Assembly: GCA_905209865.1 (NCBI GenBank) | Contig: CAJLUP010000110.1 | Location: 1-5,727 of the forward strand | DNA length: 5,727 bases | Reading direction: 5' to 3' | DNA from: an uncultured Lachnospiraceae bacterium | GTDB taxonomy: Bacteria > Bacillota > Clostridia > Lachnospirales > Lachnospiraceae | Shown: positions 1 through 5,437 of the stretch, in pieces | How positions within the stretch are numbered: position 1 is the stretch's first letter | Layout: each line of letters starts with the position of its first letter | Program-made: the position numbers and the translations under genes | Notes under the pieces: generated by a model | The model's input: only the letters and a program-made list of their open reading frames with translations | What the model was told of the DNA's origin: nothing | Databases searched by the model: none

Positions 1-1
1 G

Positions 2-226
2 TTTACAAGAGAGGAAAAGAGAGCCTGGCTTGACAAAATGACAGATGTTGCGCTTGGTTCAGATGCGTTCTTCCCGTTTGGCGATAATATTGAACGTGCA
101 CATAAGAGTGGCGTGAAGTATATTGCACAGCCGGGTGGTTCTGTAAGGGACGATAATGTAATTGAGACATGCAACAAGTATAAGATGGCGATGGCGTTTA
201 CGGGCATCCGTCTGTTCCATCACTAG
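2..226 (+). CDS. purH: C-terminal end of AICAR formyltransferase (PurH), truncated by window start
   Basis: Only the last 74 residues are in the window; the reading frame is already open at base 2 and ends at TAG 224-226. The protein transfers a formyl group from 10-formyl-THF to AICAR near the end of de novo IMP synthesis in the cytosol. Seen: the block SDAFFPFGDNIERA followed by GVKYIAQPGGSVRDD, and the terminal FTGIRLFHH, which match the conserved C-terminus of the AICAR transformylase domain (usual ending close to FTGMRHFRH). The N-terminal part is outside, so I cannot tell whether this is the bifunctional PurH with an IMP cyclohydrolase domain or the shorter stand-alone formyltransferase found in some Clostridia. 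tsaE follows after 26 bases, which suggests cotranscription. The ATG at base 38 is an internal methionine, not the start. Confidence 0.9.
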   Translation, partial: FTREEKRAWLDKMTDVALGSDAFFPFGDNIERAHKSGVKYIAQPGGSVRDDNVIETCNKYKMAMAFTGIRLFHH

Positions 227-252
227 AACATCACTAAAAGAGGCATTATAAC

Positions 253-684
253 ATGATTTTAGAGACAAACAGTCCGCAGGAAACTTTTTTGGCAGGTCGG
301 GAACTGGGAGAAAAGGCGTTTCCGGGTCAAGTGATTACATTGACAGGAGATCTAGGCGTCGGGAAGACGGTTTTTACACAGGGGCTTGCCAAAGGACTTG
401 GGATTGAAGAGCCGGTAAACAGTCCGACTTTTACAATCGTGCAGGTGTATGATGAAGGGCGGCTTCCGTTGTATCATTTTGATGTGTACCGGATCGGGGA
501 TGTTGAAGAGATGGATGAGGTTGGCTTTGAAGACTATGTGATGGGCGAAGGGGTTTCTTTGATTGAATGGGCAAACCTGATCGAGGAAATCCTTCCGGAA
601 AAGCGGACGGAAGTTACCATTGAAAAAGACCTTGAGAAAGGGTTTGACTATCGAAAGATTACGATTATCGAAGTAGATGAATGA
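253..684 (+). CDS. tsaE: TsaE, ATPase of the t6A37 tRNA modification complex
   Basis: 143 residues, a usual length for the TsaE/YjeE P-loop family. In bacteria TsaE binds the TsaB-TsaD heterodimer and its ATP hydrolysis resets the complex between rounds of threonylcarbamoyl transfer to A37 of ANN-decoding tRNAs. Seen: Walker A GDLGVGKT at residues 32-39, the family motif NSPTF at 56-60, YHFDVYR at 74-80 (the H-x-D-x-Y-R block) and the IEWA block at 104-107. All signature elements are intact. The ATG at 253 has an AGAGG Shine-Dalgarno at 239-243 with a 9-base spacer. It lies 26 bases after purH and 48 bases before tsaB-rimI, in the common tsaE-tsaB-rimI order of Firmicutes. Cytosolic; no signal peptide or membrane segment. 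Confidence 0.96.
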   Translation: MILETNSPQETFLAGRELGEKAFPGQVITLTGDLGVGKTVFTQGLAKGLGIEEPVNSPTFTIVQVYDEGRLPLYHFDVYRIGDVEEMDEVGFEDYVMGEGVSLIEWANLIEEILPEKRTEVTIEKDLEKGFDYRKITIIEVDE

Positions 685-732
685 TTACTCAAAACGGTAC
701 GATCACATGAAAAGGAAAGCAGGACGTAAAAA

Positions 733-1917
733 ATGAGAGTTTTGGCAATAGACAGTTCGGGTCTGACAGCTACGGTTGCGATCGTGGAAGATGACACGAC
801 GATTGCGGAATTTACGATAAATTATAAGAAAACACATTCGCAGACACTTTTGCCGATGATTGATGAAATGGTGAAAATGGTAGAAGCGGATTTGGATTCG
901 ATTGATGCGATCGCGGTTGCGGGAGGTCCGGGATCTTTTACAGGACTGCGGATCGGATCTGCTACGGCGAAAGGGTTGGGGCTTGCTCTTGGCAAGCCCT
1001 TGATCCATATTCCGACCGCAGATGCGATGGCATACAGCATCTATGGGTGTGAGGATATTATATGTCCGATTATGGATGCGAGAAGAAATCAAGTTTATAC
1101 AGGAATTTATTCTTTTGTTCCGAAAAAGGAAAAGGAAGATTCCGGGCAGTTGAAATACGCTTTTCAGGTAATCCGTGTTCAGATGGCGGTTTCGGTGGAA
1201 GATTTGATTCGGCGTTTGAATATTTATGGGCGAAGAGTTGTGTTTTTGGGGGATGGAGTTCCGGTATATAAAGAGATGTTGGAAAAAGGACTGAAAGTAC
1301 CCTATTTTTTTGCTCCGTCTTACTCAAACAGACAGCGGGCAGCAGTTGTCGGGGCACTTGGTATTCGATATTTTAAGCAAGGCAGATATGAGTCTGCGGC
1401 AGAGCACAGACCTGATTATCTGCGTGTTTCACAGGCAGAACGAGAACGGGCAGCGAAAGAAAAAGATGCAGCGCCTGAAATCCGACGCATGGTGATGGAA
1501 GATGGTGCGGCGATTGCGGAACTTGAATATAGCCTGTTTCGTGATGCCTGGAGCGAAAAATCAATTCTTGAAACAGTGAAACAGCCGGGTGCTATTTGCC
1601 TGACGGCAGAAAAGGCAGGCCGTACGGCGGGATATCTTTTGGCATATACAGCAGCAGGAGAAGCGGAAATCGCTCGAATCGGGGTAGTAAAAGAATTACA
1701 GAGGCAGGGGGTTGGAAGAGAATTGATCAAAACCCTTGAAACAATCGGAAAACAATCAGGAATTAAGAGGATATTGCTTGATGTCCGCTGTAAAAATAAA
1801 GCGGCGCGCGCATTATATGAAAGGGAAGGATTTACAGAAGATGGAATTAGAAAAAGTTTTTATTCCAATCCCGAAGAAGATGCGGTTTTGATGAGTAAAG
1901 TGGTTTCCGAAGAGTGA
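733..1917 (+). CDS. tsaB-rimI: TsaB-RimI fusion: t6A complex scaffold plus S18 alanine N-acetyltransferase
   Basis: One uninterrupted 394-residue frame encodes two proteins that are usually separate. Residues 1 to about 240 are TsaB, the inactive ASKHA-fold partner of TsaD: N-terminal LAIDSSG (4-10), the hallmark AGGPGSFTGLRIG (63-75), MDARRNQVYTG (114-124) and the usual TsaB ending DYLRVSQAERE (228-238). Residues about 249-394 are a GNAT acetyltransferase of the RimI type, which acetylates the N-terminal alanine of ribosomal protein S18: EIRRMVMED start, AWSEKS (272-277), the acetyl-CoA loop QRQGVG (323-328), LLDVRCKN (348-355) and ALYEREGF (360-367). Tyr362 matches the catalytic acid of Salmonella RimI (Tyr115); the position of its base Glu103 is Asp350 here. 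A short charged linker (AAKEKDAAP) joins the domains. The ATG has AGGA at 721-724 with an 8-base spacer. A base-calling frameshift is unlikely, because both domains are complete and in the same frame, but a missed tsaB stop codon would look the same. Confidence 0.93.
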   Translation: MRVLAIDSSGLTATVAIVEDDTTIAEFTINYKKTHSQTLLPMIDEMVKMVEADLDSIDAIAVAGGPGSFTGLRIGSATAKGLGLALGKPLIHIPTADAMAYSIYGCEDIICPIMDARRNQVYTGIYSFVPKKEKEDSGQLKYAFQVIRVQMAVSVEDLIRRLNIYGRRVVFLGDGVPVYKEMLEKGLKVPYFFAPSYSNRQRAAVVGALGIRYFKQGRYESAAEHRPDYLRVSQAERERAAKEKDAAPEIRRMVMEDGAAIAELEYSLFRDAWSEKSILETVKQPGAICLTAEKAGRTAGYLLAYTAAGEAEIARIGVVKELQRQGVGRELIKTLETIGKQSGIKRILLDVRCKNKAARALYEREGFTEDGIRKSFYSNPEEDAVLMSKVVSEE

Positions 1918-1939
1918 CGATGCCAGAAAACGACAAAAA

Positions 1940-1954
1940 CGGAATTGGTTTCCG
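1940..1954 (+). other. small stem-loop after tsaB-rimI
   Basis: CGGAA (1940-1944) pairs with TTCCG (1950-1954) around a 5-base loop, 22 bases after the tsaB-rimI stop. No T-run follows, so it is not a canonical rho-independent terminator. It could slow exonuclease decay or attenuate weakly. A 5-bp stem may also be chance. Confidence 0.3.
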
Positions 1955-2001
1955 ATAGTAATTTGAAAAAAAATCAGATATACTTTGGGCGTAGCAGAAA
2001 C

Positions 2002-2023
2002 GTAAATTTTTATTTACAGGAGG
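2002..2023 (+). promoter_or_regulatory. AT-rich hairpin abutting a strong Shine-Dalgarno
   Basis: GTAAAT (2002-2007) and ATTTAC (2012-2017) form a perfect 6-bp stem with a TTTT loop. The stem ends exactly where the consensus ribosome binding site AGGAGG (2018-2023) begins, 7 bases before the ATG at 2031. The Shine-Dalgarno is clearly visible and fixes the start of the zinc-ribbon gene. Any effect of the hairpin on ribosome access is inference, and a stem this AT-rich would be only marginally stable. Confidence 0.45.
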
Positions 2024-2030
2024 ATAAAAC

Positions 2031-2270
2031 ATGCGCCGATATTATTTGAAAGAAAGAAAAATGGTAAAAGAAACCGAGGCTGTTATCTGCAATCGATGCG
2101 GAAAAGAAATTCCGGTCAGGAACGGAGAACCGCAGGAAGGCGTATTCAGCGCAGATTATGAATGGGGATATTTTTCGGAAAAAGACGGAGAAAAACATCA
2201 TTTTGATTTGTGTGAAGCATGTTATGACGAGCTTGTGGATTCCTTTAAAATACCTGTCGATGCAGAATGA
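2031..2270 (+). CDS. small zinc-ribbon protein of unknown function
   Basis: 79 residues, not recognised as a named family. Seen: two CxxC knuckles, CNRC at residues 20-23 and CEAC at 61-64, separated by 37 residues, with a His pair (56-57) just before the second. This is the layout of a small four-cysteine zinc ribbon. The middle is acidic and aromatic (ADYEWGYFSEKDGE), and a basic N-terminus (RRYYLKERK) precedes the first knuckle. There is no signal peptide or membrane segment, so it is probably cytosolic. The ATG at 2031 has the best ribosome binding site in the window (AGGAGG, 7-base spacer); the in-frame Met11 at 2061 is a weaker alternative. It sits between tsaB-rimI and rnz in what looks like one operon, so a role near tRNA or ribosome maturation is a guess from context only. 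By layout alone it could bind nucleic acid or a protein partner. Confidence 0.85.
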   Translation: MRRYYLKERKMVKETEAVICNRCGKEIPVRNGEPQEGVFSADYEWGYFSEKDGEKHHFDLCEACYDELVDSFKIPVDAE

Positions 2271-2300
2271 GAAATTAAAAAGAATGGACAGAAAAAATAG

Positions 2301-3209
2301 ATGTTAGATGTATGTTTGTTAGGATGCGGCGGAATGATGCCGCTTCCTTATCGCTATTTGACAGCTCTTATGACACGATTTAACGGGAGCAGTATGCTGA
2401 TAGATTGTGGTGAAGGGACGCAGATTGCGATTAAAGAAAAAGGATGGAGTTTTAAACCGATCGATGTGATCTGTTTTACACATTATCATGGCGATCATAT
2501 AAGCGGTCTTCCGGGACTGCTTCTTACGATGGGAAATGCAGACCGCACAGATCCCCTTACATTAATAGGGCCAAAAGGACTTGAGCGGGTGGTGAGCTGC
2601 CTTCGGGTTATTGCGCCGGAACTTCCGTTTCCGATTGTTTTTAAAGAAATAGAAGGCGCAGAGCAAACATTTGAAATGAATGGATATCGGCTGAAAGCTT
2701 TTCGCGTCAATCATAACGTACTTTGTTACGGGTATACGCTGGAAATTGACCGTGCCGGGAAATTTGATGCAAAACGGGCGAAAGAGCAGGGAATTCCTCT
2801 GCCATATTGGAGCCGGCTGCAAAACGGAGAGACAATCGAAACAGAAAATCAGGTTTATACGCCGGATCTCGTTTTGGGACCGGCAAGAAAAGGGATTAAG
2901 CTGACGTATACAACGGATACCCGCCCTACAGATTCGATTAAAAAGAATGCGGTTGATTCTGATCTGTTTATATGTGAAGGAATGTATGGGGAGAAGGAAA
3001 AAGCAGCGAAAGCGGTAGAGTATAAGCATATGACATTTTATGAAGCGGCTTCGCTTGCACAGGAAGCGAAAGCGAAAGAAATGTGGCTGACTCATTATAG
3101 TCCGTCGTTGACAAAGCCTGAATATTATATGGATGAAGTGAGGCGTATTTTCCCGAAAGCGAAAGCCGGAAAAGACGGTATGTCTGTGGAATTGATGTTT
3201 GAAGATTGA
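2301..3209 (+). CDS. rnz: RNase Z-like metallo-beta-lactamase hydrolase (tRNA 3' endonuclease family)
   Basis: 302 residues, the usual short-form RNase Z length (about 300-310). RNase Z cuts pre-tRNA after the discriminator base so that CCA can be added. All metal ligands are present: HYHGDH at residues 61-66 (His61, His63, Asp65, His66), His138 in RVNHNV, Asp206 in TTDTRP and His265 in LTHYSP; His243 (KHMT) matches the catalytic HST-box histidine. DCGEGTQ (35-41) and ISGLPGLL (67-74) are also typical. Two substrate-contact elements differ from B. subtilis RNase Z: the PxKxRN loop reads PLPYRY (14-19), and the exosite-arm stretch reads IPLPYWSRL instead of one with a Gly-Pro motif. It therefore belongs to a divergent RNase Z-like clade, and activity on tRNA is inferred. 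The stop codon immediately before 2301 forces this ATG. There is no strong Shine-Dalgarno, and the gene lies 30 bases after the zinc-ribbon gene. Confidence 0.88.
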   Translation: MLDVCLLGCGGMMPLPYRYLTALMTRFNGSSMLIDCGEGTQIAIKEKGWSFKPIDVICFTHYHGDHISGLPGLLLTMGNADRTDPLTLIGPKGLERVVSCLRVIAPELPFPIVFKEIEGAEQTFEMNGYRLKAFRVNHNVLCYGYTLEIDRAGKFDAKRAKEQGIPLPYWSRLQNGETIETENQVYTPDLVLGPARKGIKLTYTTDTRPTDSIKKNAVDSDLFICEGMYGEKEKAAKAVEYKHMTFYEAASLAQEAKAKEMWLTHYSPSLTKPEYYMDEVRRIFPKAKAGKDGMSVELMFED

Positions 3210-3219
3210 GAGGCGTGAA

Positions 3220-4248
3220 ATGAAAGAGATAAGAAACATTAATATTTTGGCGATTGAAAGTTCATGTGATGAGACGGCGGCAGCAGTTGTTCACAACGGA
3301 AGGGAAGTACTCTCCAATGTGATTTCATCACAGATCGATCTGCACAAATTATATGGCGGTGTTGTGCCGGAAATTGCTTCACGCAAACATATTGAGAAGA
3401 TAAATCAGGTAATTGAAGAGGCGCTGAAAGAGGCAGAAGTAACGTTGTCAGATCTCGATGCGGTTGCGGTCACATATGGACCGGGGCTTGTGGGGGCGTT
3501 GCTTGTAGGAGTGGCTGAAGCGAAAGCGATCGCGTATGCAGCTGGGCTTCCTCTTGTCGGAGTGCATCATATTGAAGGGCATATTTCAGCAAATTATATT
3601 GAAAATCCGGAATTGGAACCGCCCTTTCTGTGCCTTGTTGCATCGGGAGGTCATACTCATCTCGTCTGCGTGAAAGATTACGGAAAATATGAAATACTTG
3701 GCAGGACAAGGGATGATGCGGCGGGTGAAGCTTATGACAAAGTAGCTCGTGCGATTGGATTAGGATATCCTGGCGGTCCGAAGATTGACAGAATTGCAAG
3801 AGAAGGTAATCCGGATGCGGTTAAATTTCCAAAAGCAAATATTGATGGAGCAAAATACGATTTTAGTTTCAGCGGTCTGAAATCAGCAGTTTTGAATTAC
3901 ATCAATGGATGCAAAATGAAAGGGGAGAATTTTGATCCGGCAGATATCGCTGCATCTTTTCAGAAAGCGGTTGTAGAAGTATTGGTTGAAAAATCTATGC
4001 AGGCGGCGGAAGATTACGGCATGCATAAATTCGCAATCGCAGGAGGCGTTGCGTCTAATACGGCGCTTCGTTCGGCTATGGAGCAGGCGTGCGCGATGCG
4101 AGGGATTCAATTTTATCATCCATCCCCGATTTACTGCACCGATAATGCGGCGATGATCGGAGCGGCAGGTTTTTATGAATATCTCGCAGGTACGCGTCAT
4201 GGCTGGGATTTGAATGCAGTGCCGAATTTGAAACTCGGTGAACGGTAG
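3220..4248 (+). CDS. tsaD: TsaD, catalytic subunit of t6A37 threonylcarbamoyl transfer
   Basis: 342 residues from the chosen start, normal for TsaD (YgjD/Gcp/Kae1 family). TsaD transfers threonylcarbamoyl from threonylcarbamoyl-AMP to A37 of ANN-reading tRNAs, working with TsaB and TsaE, which are encoded just upstream. Seen: LAIESSCDET (10-19), VTYGPGLVGALLVG (84-97), the metal-binding HHIEGH (116-121), ASGGHTHLV (141-149), DFSFSGLKSAV (214-224), AIAGGVASN (272-280) and CTDNAAMIG (306-314, with Asp308 the expected metal ligand). The start at 3220 is preferred over an in-frame ATG at 3199: GAGAGG (3208-3213) lies 6 bases before it, and the 3199 start would overlap rnz and add seven non-family residues. 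The Shine-Dalgarno spans the end of rnz, so translation of the two is probably coupled. No anomalies. Confidence 0.97.
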   Translation: MKEIRNINILAIESSCDETAAAVVHNGREVLSNVISSQIDLHKLYGGVVPEIASRKHIEKINQVIEEALKEAEVTLSDLDAVAVTYGPGLVGALLVGVAEAKAIAYAAGLPLVGVHHIEGHISANYIENPELEPPFLCLVASGGHTHLVCVKDYGKYEILGRTRDDAAGEAYDKVARAIGLGYPGGPKIDRIAREGNPDAVKFPKANIDGAKYDFSFSGLKSAVLNYINGCKMKGENFDPADIAASFQKAVVEVLVEKSMQAAEDYGMHKFAIAGGVASNTALRSAMEQACAMRGIQFYHPSPIYCTDNAAMIGAAGFYEYLAGTRHGWDLNAVPNLKLGER

Positions 4249-4299
4249 AAAAGTTTATTATCAAAGGCAGAGTATTTGAGAAGGGGAAGGGATGAGAGG

Positions 4300-4992
4300 A
4301 TGACAAAAAAATATTGTACTGCGATCGTGCTTGCGGCAGGAAGCGGAAAAAGAATGGGAACAAAGATTCATAAACAATATTTAAAGTTGTGTGAAAAACC
4401 AGTGCTGGCTTATTCGCTGCAGGCGTTTGAGGAATCGGAACTTATTGATGAGATCATCCTGGTGACGGGGAAAGGAGAAGAAGACTTTTGCCGTTTGGAA
4501 ATTGTAGAGAAATATAATTTTTCCAAAGTAAAGAAAATCATATGCGGCGGATCAGAACGGTATCATTCGGTTTGGAATGGATTGAAGCAAACACAAGACG
4601 GGTATGTGTATATTCATGACGGCGCTCGTCCGTTTGTAGATGGCGAGATGATTCGAAGAGGGTACGAATGCGTTTCTCAGGAACATGCGTGTGCTGCGGG
4701 GATGCCTGTGAAAGATACGATTAAAATTGTAGATGATAATTGTACTGTAATGCAAACGCCGGATAGAAAATATGTGTGGCTTGTTCAGACCCCCCAGGTA
4801 TTTGAATCGGAGCTGGTAAAACGTGCATATAAGCTGCTGGAAGAATGTGGAGAAACATCAGTAACGGATGACGCTATGGTTGTAGAAAAAATGTTAGGGA
4901 AACCGGTTAAGTTGTTTGAAGGATCTTATGAAAACATTAAAATTACAACTCCTGAAGATCTGAAAGTTGCGGAGTCGTTCGTCGAACAGTGA
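4300..4992 (+). CDS. ispD: IspD, 2-C-methyl-D-erythritol 4-phosphate cytidylyltransferase
   Basis: 230 residues, normal for IspD. It joins CTP and MEP to give CDP-methylerythritol, the third step of the MEP isoprenoid pathway, in the cytosol. Seen: nucleotide-binding LAAGSGKRMG (11-20), Lys25 in HKQYL, CGGSERYHSVWNGL (82-95), HDGARPFV (106-113), PVKDTIK (136-142), VQTPQVF (162-168), TDDAM (189-193) and the C-terminal substrate loop GSYENIKITTPEDL (208-221, Lys214). The set of motifs separates it from plain sugar-nucleotide transferases. The ATG at 4300 is chosen over an in-frame TTG at 4276, because the purine-rich AAGGGGAAGG (4281-4290) sits 9 bases before it and the protein then begins at the usual position. 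tsaD ends 51 bases upstream and a terminator follows, making ispD the last gene of the operon. TarI-type ribitol-5-phosphate cytidylyltransferase is a related but less likely alternative. Confidence 0.94.
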   Translation: MTKKYCTAIVLAAGSGKRMGTKIHKQYLKLCEKPVLAYSLQAFEESELIDEIILVTGKGEEDFCRLEIVEKYNFSKVKKIICGGSERYHSVWNGLKQTQDGYVYIHDGARPFVDGEMIRRGYECVSQEHACAAGMPVKDTIKIVDDNCTVMQTPDRKYVWLVQTPQVFESELVKRAYKLLEECGETSVTDDAMVVEKMLGKPVKLFEGSYENIKITTPEDLKVAESFVEQ

Positions 4993-5020
4993 TTATAGTG
5001 AAAATATGGATACTCACAAA

Positions 5021-5043
5021 ATACAACAGAAGAGAAGTTGTAT
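5021..5043 (+). other. stem-loop in the ispD 3' untranslated region
   Basis: ATACAAC (5021-5027) pairs perfectly with GTTGTAT (5037-5043) around a purine-only 9-base loop (AGAAGAGAA). It starts 28 bases after the ispD stop and 15 bases before the terminator stem. It lacks a T-run. Likely part of the same 3' untranslated structure; its role is unknown. Confidence 0.4.
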
Positions 5044-5057
5044 CATTATGAGATATG

Positions 5058-5096
5058 AGAAGAGACGTGCTTACTTTGGGCAAAGCGTCTCTTTTT
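5058..5096 (+). terminator. rho-independent terminator closing the purH-ispD gene string
   Basis: The left arm AAGAGACG (5060-5067) pairs with CGTCTCTT (5086-5093), extended by a G-T wobble and an A-T pair to 5058/5095. The loop region is 18 bases and can form a minor CTTT/AAAG hairpin of its own. The right arm runs directly into a T-run ending at 5096. Strand and position fit termination about 100 bases after ispD, before the separately promoted tRNA genes. Confidence 0.78.
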
Positions 5097-5262
5097 GGCA
5101 ATGGCGACCGCTTACAATTCCGGAATGTGCCTTTTGGCGCTTCCGATGATTTGAAAGAAGGAGCTGAGAGTGGTTAGATGACAGCGCTTTGTCAGTAATG
5201 GGAGGATTTTTTTGGAATAATATGAGGATATAAAGGGGATATAAAAAAATATAAAATAAGGC
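5097..5262 (+). other. non-coding stretch and AT-rich upstream element before the tRNA promoter
   Basis: No supportable gene is present. The only frames are very short; the longest ATG frame, at 5101, gives about 17 residues without a Shine-Dalgarno. Visible elements: the small palindrome ATTCCGGAAT near 5116-5125, an inverted repeat TGACA/TGTCA (5179-5183 and 5190-5194), and a purine/T-rich segment. From 5226 the sequence becomes very AT-rich, with GGATATAAA occurring twice (5226-5234 and 5237-5245), 11 bases or about one helical turn apart, leading into the promoter at 5263. This last part looks like an UP element for a stable-RNA promoter; that role is inferred. Confidence 0.45.
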
Positions 5263-5292
5263 TTGACATAGAAAAGACACCTGTGATATTAT
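5263..5292 (+). promoter_or_regulatory. sigma-A-type promoter of the tRNA-Ser pair
   Basis: A perfect -35 TTGACA (5263-5268) and a -10 TATTAT (5287-5292) are separated by 18 bases. Transcription would start near 5298-5300, about 48 bases before the first tRNA. AT-rich sequence directly upstream (5226-5260) fits an UP element, as is common for stable-RNA genes. The overlapping TATAAT at 5290-5295 would need a 21-base spacer and is the less likely -10. Confidence 0.8.
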
Positions 5293-5346
5293 AATGTACG
5301 TTGCACAGGGGAAGTTCAAAAAGCCGATTTTCACTGTTGTAAATAT

Positions 5347-5432
5347 GGAGAGGTATCGAAGTGGTCATAACGAGGCGGTCTTGAAAACCGTTTGTCCGAA
5401 AGGGCGCGTGGGTTCGAATCCCACCCTCTCCG
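5347..5432 (+). tRNA. tRNA-Ser, anticodon TGA
   Basis: An 86-base class II tRNA. The acceptor GGAGAGG (5347-5353) pairs with CCTCTCC (5425-5431), with discriminator G5432. The D stem is TCG/CGA. The anticodon stem (5375-5379 with 5387-5391) closes the 7-base loop CTTGAAA with anticodon TGA at 5382-5384. The long variable arm GTCC-GAAA-GGGC (5394-5405) is typical of tRNA-Ser, and the T arm is GTGGG-TTCGAAT-CCCAC (5408-5424). CCA is not encoded. Bases 36-38 are AAA, the usual MiaA recognition context for i6A37. It reads UCA and, by wobble, other UCN codons. Confidence 0.97.
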
Positions 5433-5437
5433 TTCTT

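Noticed and set aside
1963..1984. Possible promoter in the tsaB-rimI to zinc-ribbon gap (TATACT at 1979-1984)
   Set aside because: A -10-like hexamer is present, but no -35 lies at 16-18 bases and there is no extended -10. TTGAAA at 1963 is too close.
3199..3219. Upstream in-frame ATG for tsaD at 3199
   Set aside because: It would overlap the end of rnz and add seven non-family residues, while GAGAGG lies 6 bases before ATG 3220.
2562..3239. 225-residue minus-strand frame
   Set aside because: It is the shadow of the RNase Z-like gene: composition is Arg/Phe/Ile-rich, no family motif is visible and the opposite strand has a clear gene.
4276..4299. In-frame TTG start for ispD at 4276
   Set aside because: It is a non-ATG codon and the added residues MRRGRDER are the translated ribosome binding region. 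ATG 4300 has AAGGGGAAGG upstream and the usual family N-terminus.
4967..5149. 60-residue plus-strand frame across the end of ispD and the terminator
   Set aside because: It overlaps ispD in another frame and reads straight through the terminator stem, with no Shine-Dalgarno and no recognisable motif.
5179..5213. TGACA/TGTCA dyad followed by a T-run as a second terminator
   Set aside because: The stem is only 5 bp and the T-run starts about 12 bases after it, too far for intrinsic termination.
5290..5295. TATAAT as the -10 of the tRNA promoter
   Set aside because: It is a perfect hexamer, but 21 bases from TTGACA; TATTAT at 5287-5292 gives a usable 18-base spacer.
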